A stretch of 5,465 nt of DNA from Candidatus Corynebacterium faecipullorum (GTDB taxonomy: Bacteria > Actinomycetota > Actinomycetes > Mycobacteriales > Mycobacteriaceae): the NCBI GenBank assembly GCA_019114925.1, contig DXEO01000038.1, positions 1 through 5,465 on the forward strand, in the 5' to 3' direction. Shown here piece by piece: positions 4,817 through 5,465 of this stretch; position 1 is the first letter of the stretch, and every line of letters starts with the position of its first letter. The translations under genes were made by a program, and so were the position numbers. Below the pieces are notes generated by a model. It ran no database searches and was not told where the DNA came from. It worked only from the letters and a program-made list of their open reading frames with translations.

Positions 4817-5465
4817 ATGGCGAAATCATCGACGTATCGTACAGACATTGACGGCCTGCGCGGCTTGGCCATCGCGCTGGTCGTGTTCTTCCACGTCTTC
4901 GTGGGCAAGGTCTCAGCGGGCGTGGATGTCTTCCTGCTCATCGGCGGTGTTTTCTTTTTCGGGCCCCAAATTCGCAACGCCCTCAACCCTCGGGGGCTAA
5001 CCCCAGTCCAAGTGGTTATCAGGATGCTGCGTCGACTCTTTCCGGCGCTCGTGGTTACGGTCACTGTCACGCTGGCCCTAGCCCTAATAGTCTTTCCCCC
5101 GACGCGGTGGGGAAGAGAAGGCCGAGAAGCGCTGAGCTCGTTAGCCTATGTCCAAAACTTCGCTTTATCGGCTGCCGGACAGGACTACGCTGCCATTGGT
5201 CAAGATGTGAGTACGTATCAACACCTGTGGTCCATGTCAGCCCAGCTGCAAATCTATCTAGGATCCCTACTGGTTATCTTCCTGTGCGTAGGTGTGTACC
5301 GGCTCTGTGGATGCCGTGAGGGTAAGGCCCTGGTCAGTGGTATAAACATGGCCCCTTGGGGGCTCGGCATTGCTACGCTGGCCAGCTTCCTTTACGCGAT
5401 GTATCTGCATGGTGTTGACCAAGGTACAAATTATTACTCGCCGCTCAGCAGTTTCTGGGAGATTG
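4817..5465 (+). CDS. Acyltransferase 3 family membrane protein (OafA/YrhL type), 5' part
   Basis: The frame is open from ATG 4817 to the window end, giving 216 residues of a longer protein. AT3 proteins have about ten membrane helices and transfer acyl groups, often acetyl, to sugars or lipids of the cell envelope. Visible marks: YRTDIDGLRGLAIALVVFFH (7-26) holds the family R-x10-H motif (Arg15, His26); GVDVF is at 35-39; RRLFPAL is at 72-78; HLWSMSAQLQIYL (136-148) corresponds to the family HTWSLSVEEQFYL region, with Gln143 and Leu144 in place of the two glutamates. Many actinobacterial AT3 proteins, as I remember them, have a Gln-x-Gln form here, so this need not mean loss of activity. Such proteins often carry a C-terminal SGNH domain, which would lie beyond the window. 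Rarer codons (CTA, ATA, AGG, AGA) are more frequent than in the DoxX gene. Substrate cannot be told. Confidence 0.9.
   Translation, partial: MAKSSTYRTDIDGLRGLAIALVVFFHVFVGKVSAGVDVFLLIGGVFFFGPQIRNALNPRGLTPVQVVIRMLRRLFPALVVTVTVTLALALIVFPPTRWGREGREALSSLAYVQNFALSAAGQDYAAIGQDVSTYQHLWSMSAQLQIYLGSLLVIFLCVGVYRLCGCREGKALVSGINMAPWGLGIATLASFLYAMYLHGVDQGTNYYSPLSSFWEI

Noticed and set aside
4801..5070. Minus-strand ORF of 89 codons opposite the acyltransferase start
   Set aside because: The plus strand shows clear AT3 motifs (R-x10-H, GVDVF) throughout this stretch; the minus-strand product is a Thr/Lys/Arg-rich shadow.
5107..5319. Plus-strand ORF of 70 codons inside the acyltransferase region
   Set aside because: It is out of frame with the AT3 gene, which stays open across the whole interval and carries the conserved HLWS motif there.
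1..5465. CRISPR array, insertion sequence, tRNA or phage-like genes
   Set aside because: I found no regularly spaced repeats, transposase motifs, terminal repeats or cloverleaf sequence on either strand.

Overview
This 5.5 kb window looks like the chromosome of a Corynebacterium species of fairly high GC content. The main evidence is the divergent lysE/lysG pair (basic amino acid exporter and its LysR-type activator). Both proteins match, segment by segment, the C. glutamicum proteins as I remember them. Starts that look leaderless and the actinobacterial style of the acyltransferase 3 gene fit as well. No mobile element, CRISPR array, tRNA or rRNA is visible, and most of the window is ordinary housekeeping and transport DNA.

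Layout. (1) Positions 1-931 hold the 3' part of a YkvI-family membrane protein. It ends at a TAA, yet the same frame stays open and coding-like for 78 more codons, to a TAG at 1166-1168. (2) lysE lies on the minus strand (1854-1165), tail to tail with that extended frame; the two stop codons share one CTAG. (3) A short intergenic stretch (1855-1924) carries the divergent lysE and lysG promoters and several short dyads. (4) lysG (1925-2809) has no Shine-Dalgarno sequence and is probably leaderless. (5) A DoxX-family membrane protein (2838-3848) has an unusual tail of about 165 residues, acidic and Thr/Glu/Ala-rich. (6) A short spacer carries overlapping inverted repeats (3902-3950). It leads into a compact cluster: a 41-codon TTG-start ORF, a small membrane protein and a winged-helix regulator (3980-4728). 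(7) A hairpin separates this cluster from the 5' part of an acyltransferase 3 gene (4817 to the window end).

How the genes work together. LysG senses intracellular lysine or other basic amino acids and activates lysE, whose product exports them. The cluster at 3980-4728 resembles a self-regulated unit made of a membrane protein and a DNA-binding protein, with a palindrome upstream as candidate operator; its function is unknown. The two most notable points are in-frame TAA codons, one at 929 and one at 4103. Each interrupts what looks like one longer reading frame: the YkvI C-terminal tail in the first case, and a four-helix membrane protein of about 145 residues in the second. Nonsense mutation, sequencing error or genuine gene ends cannot be told apart from this window alone.
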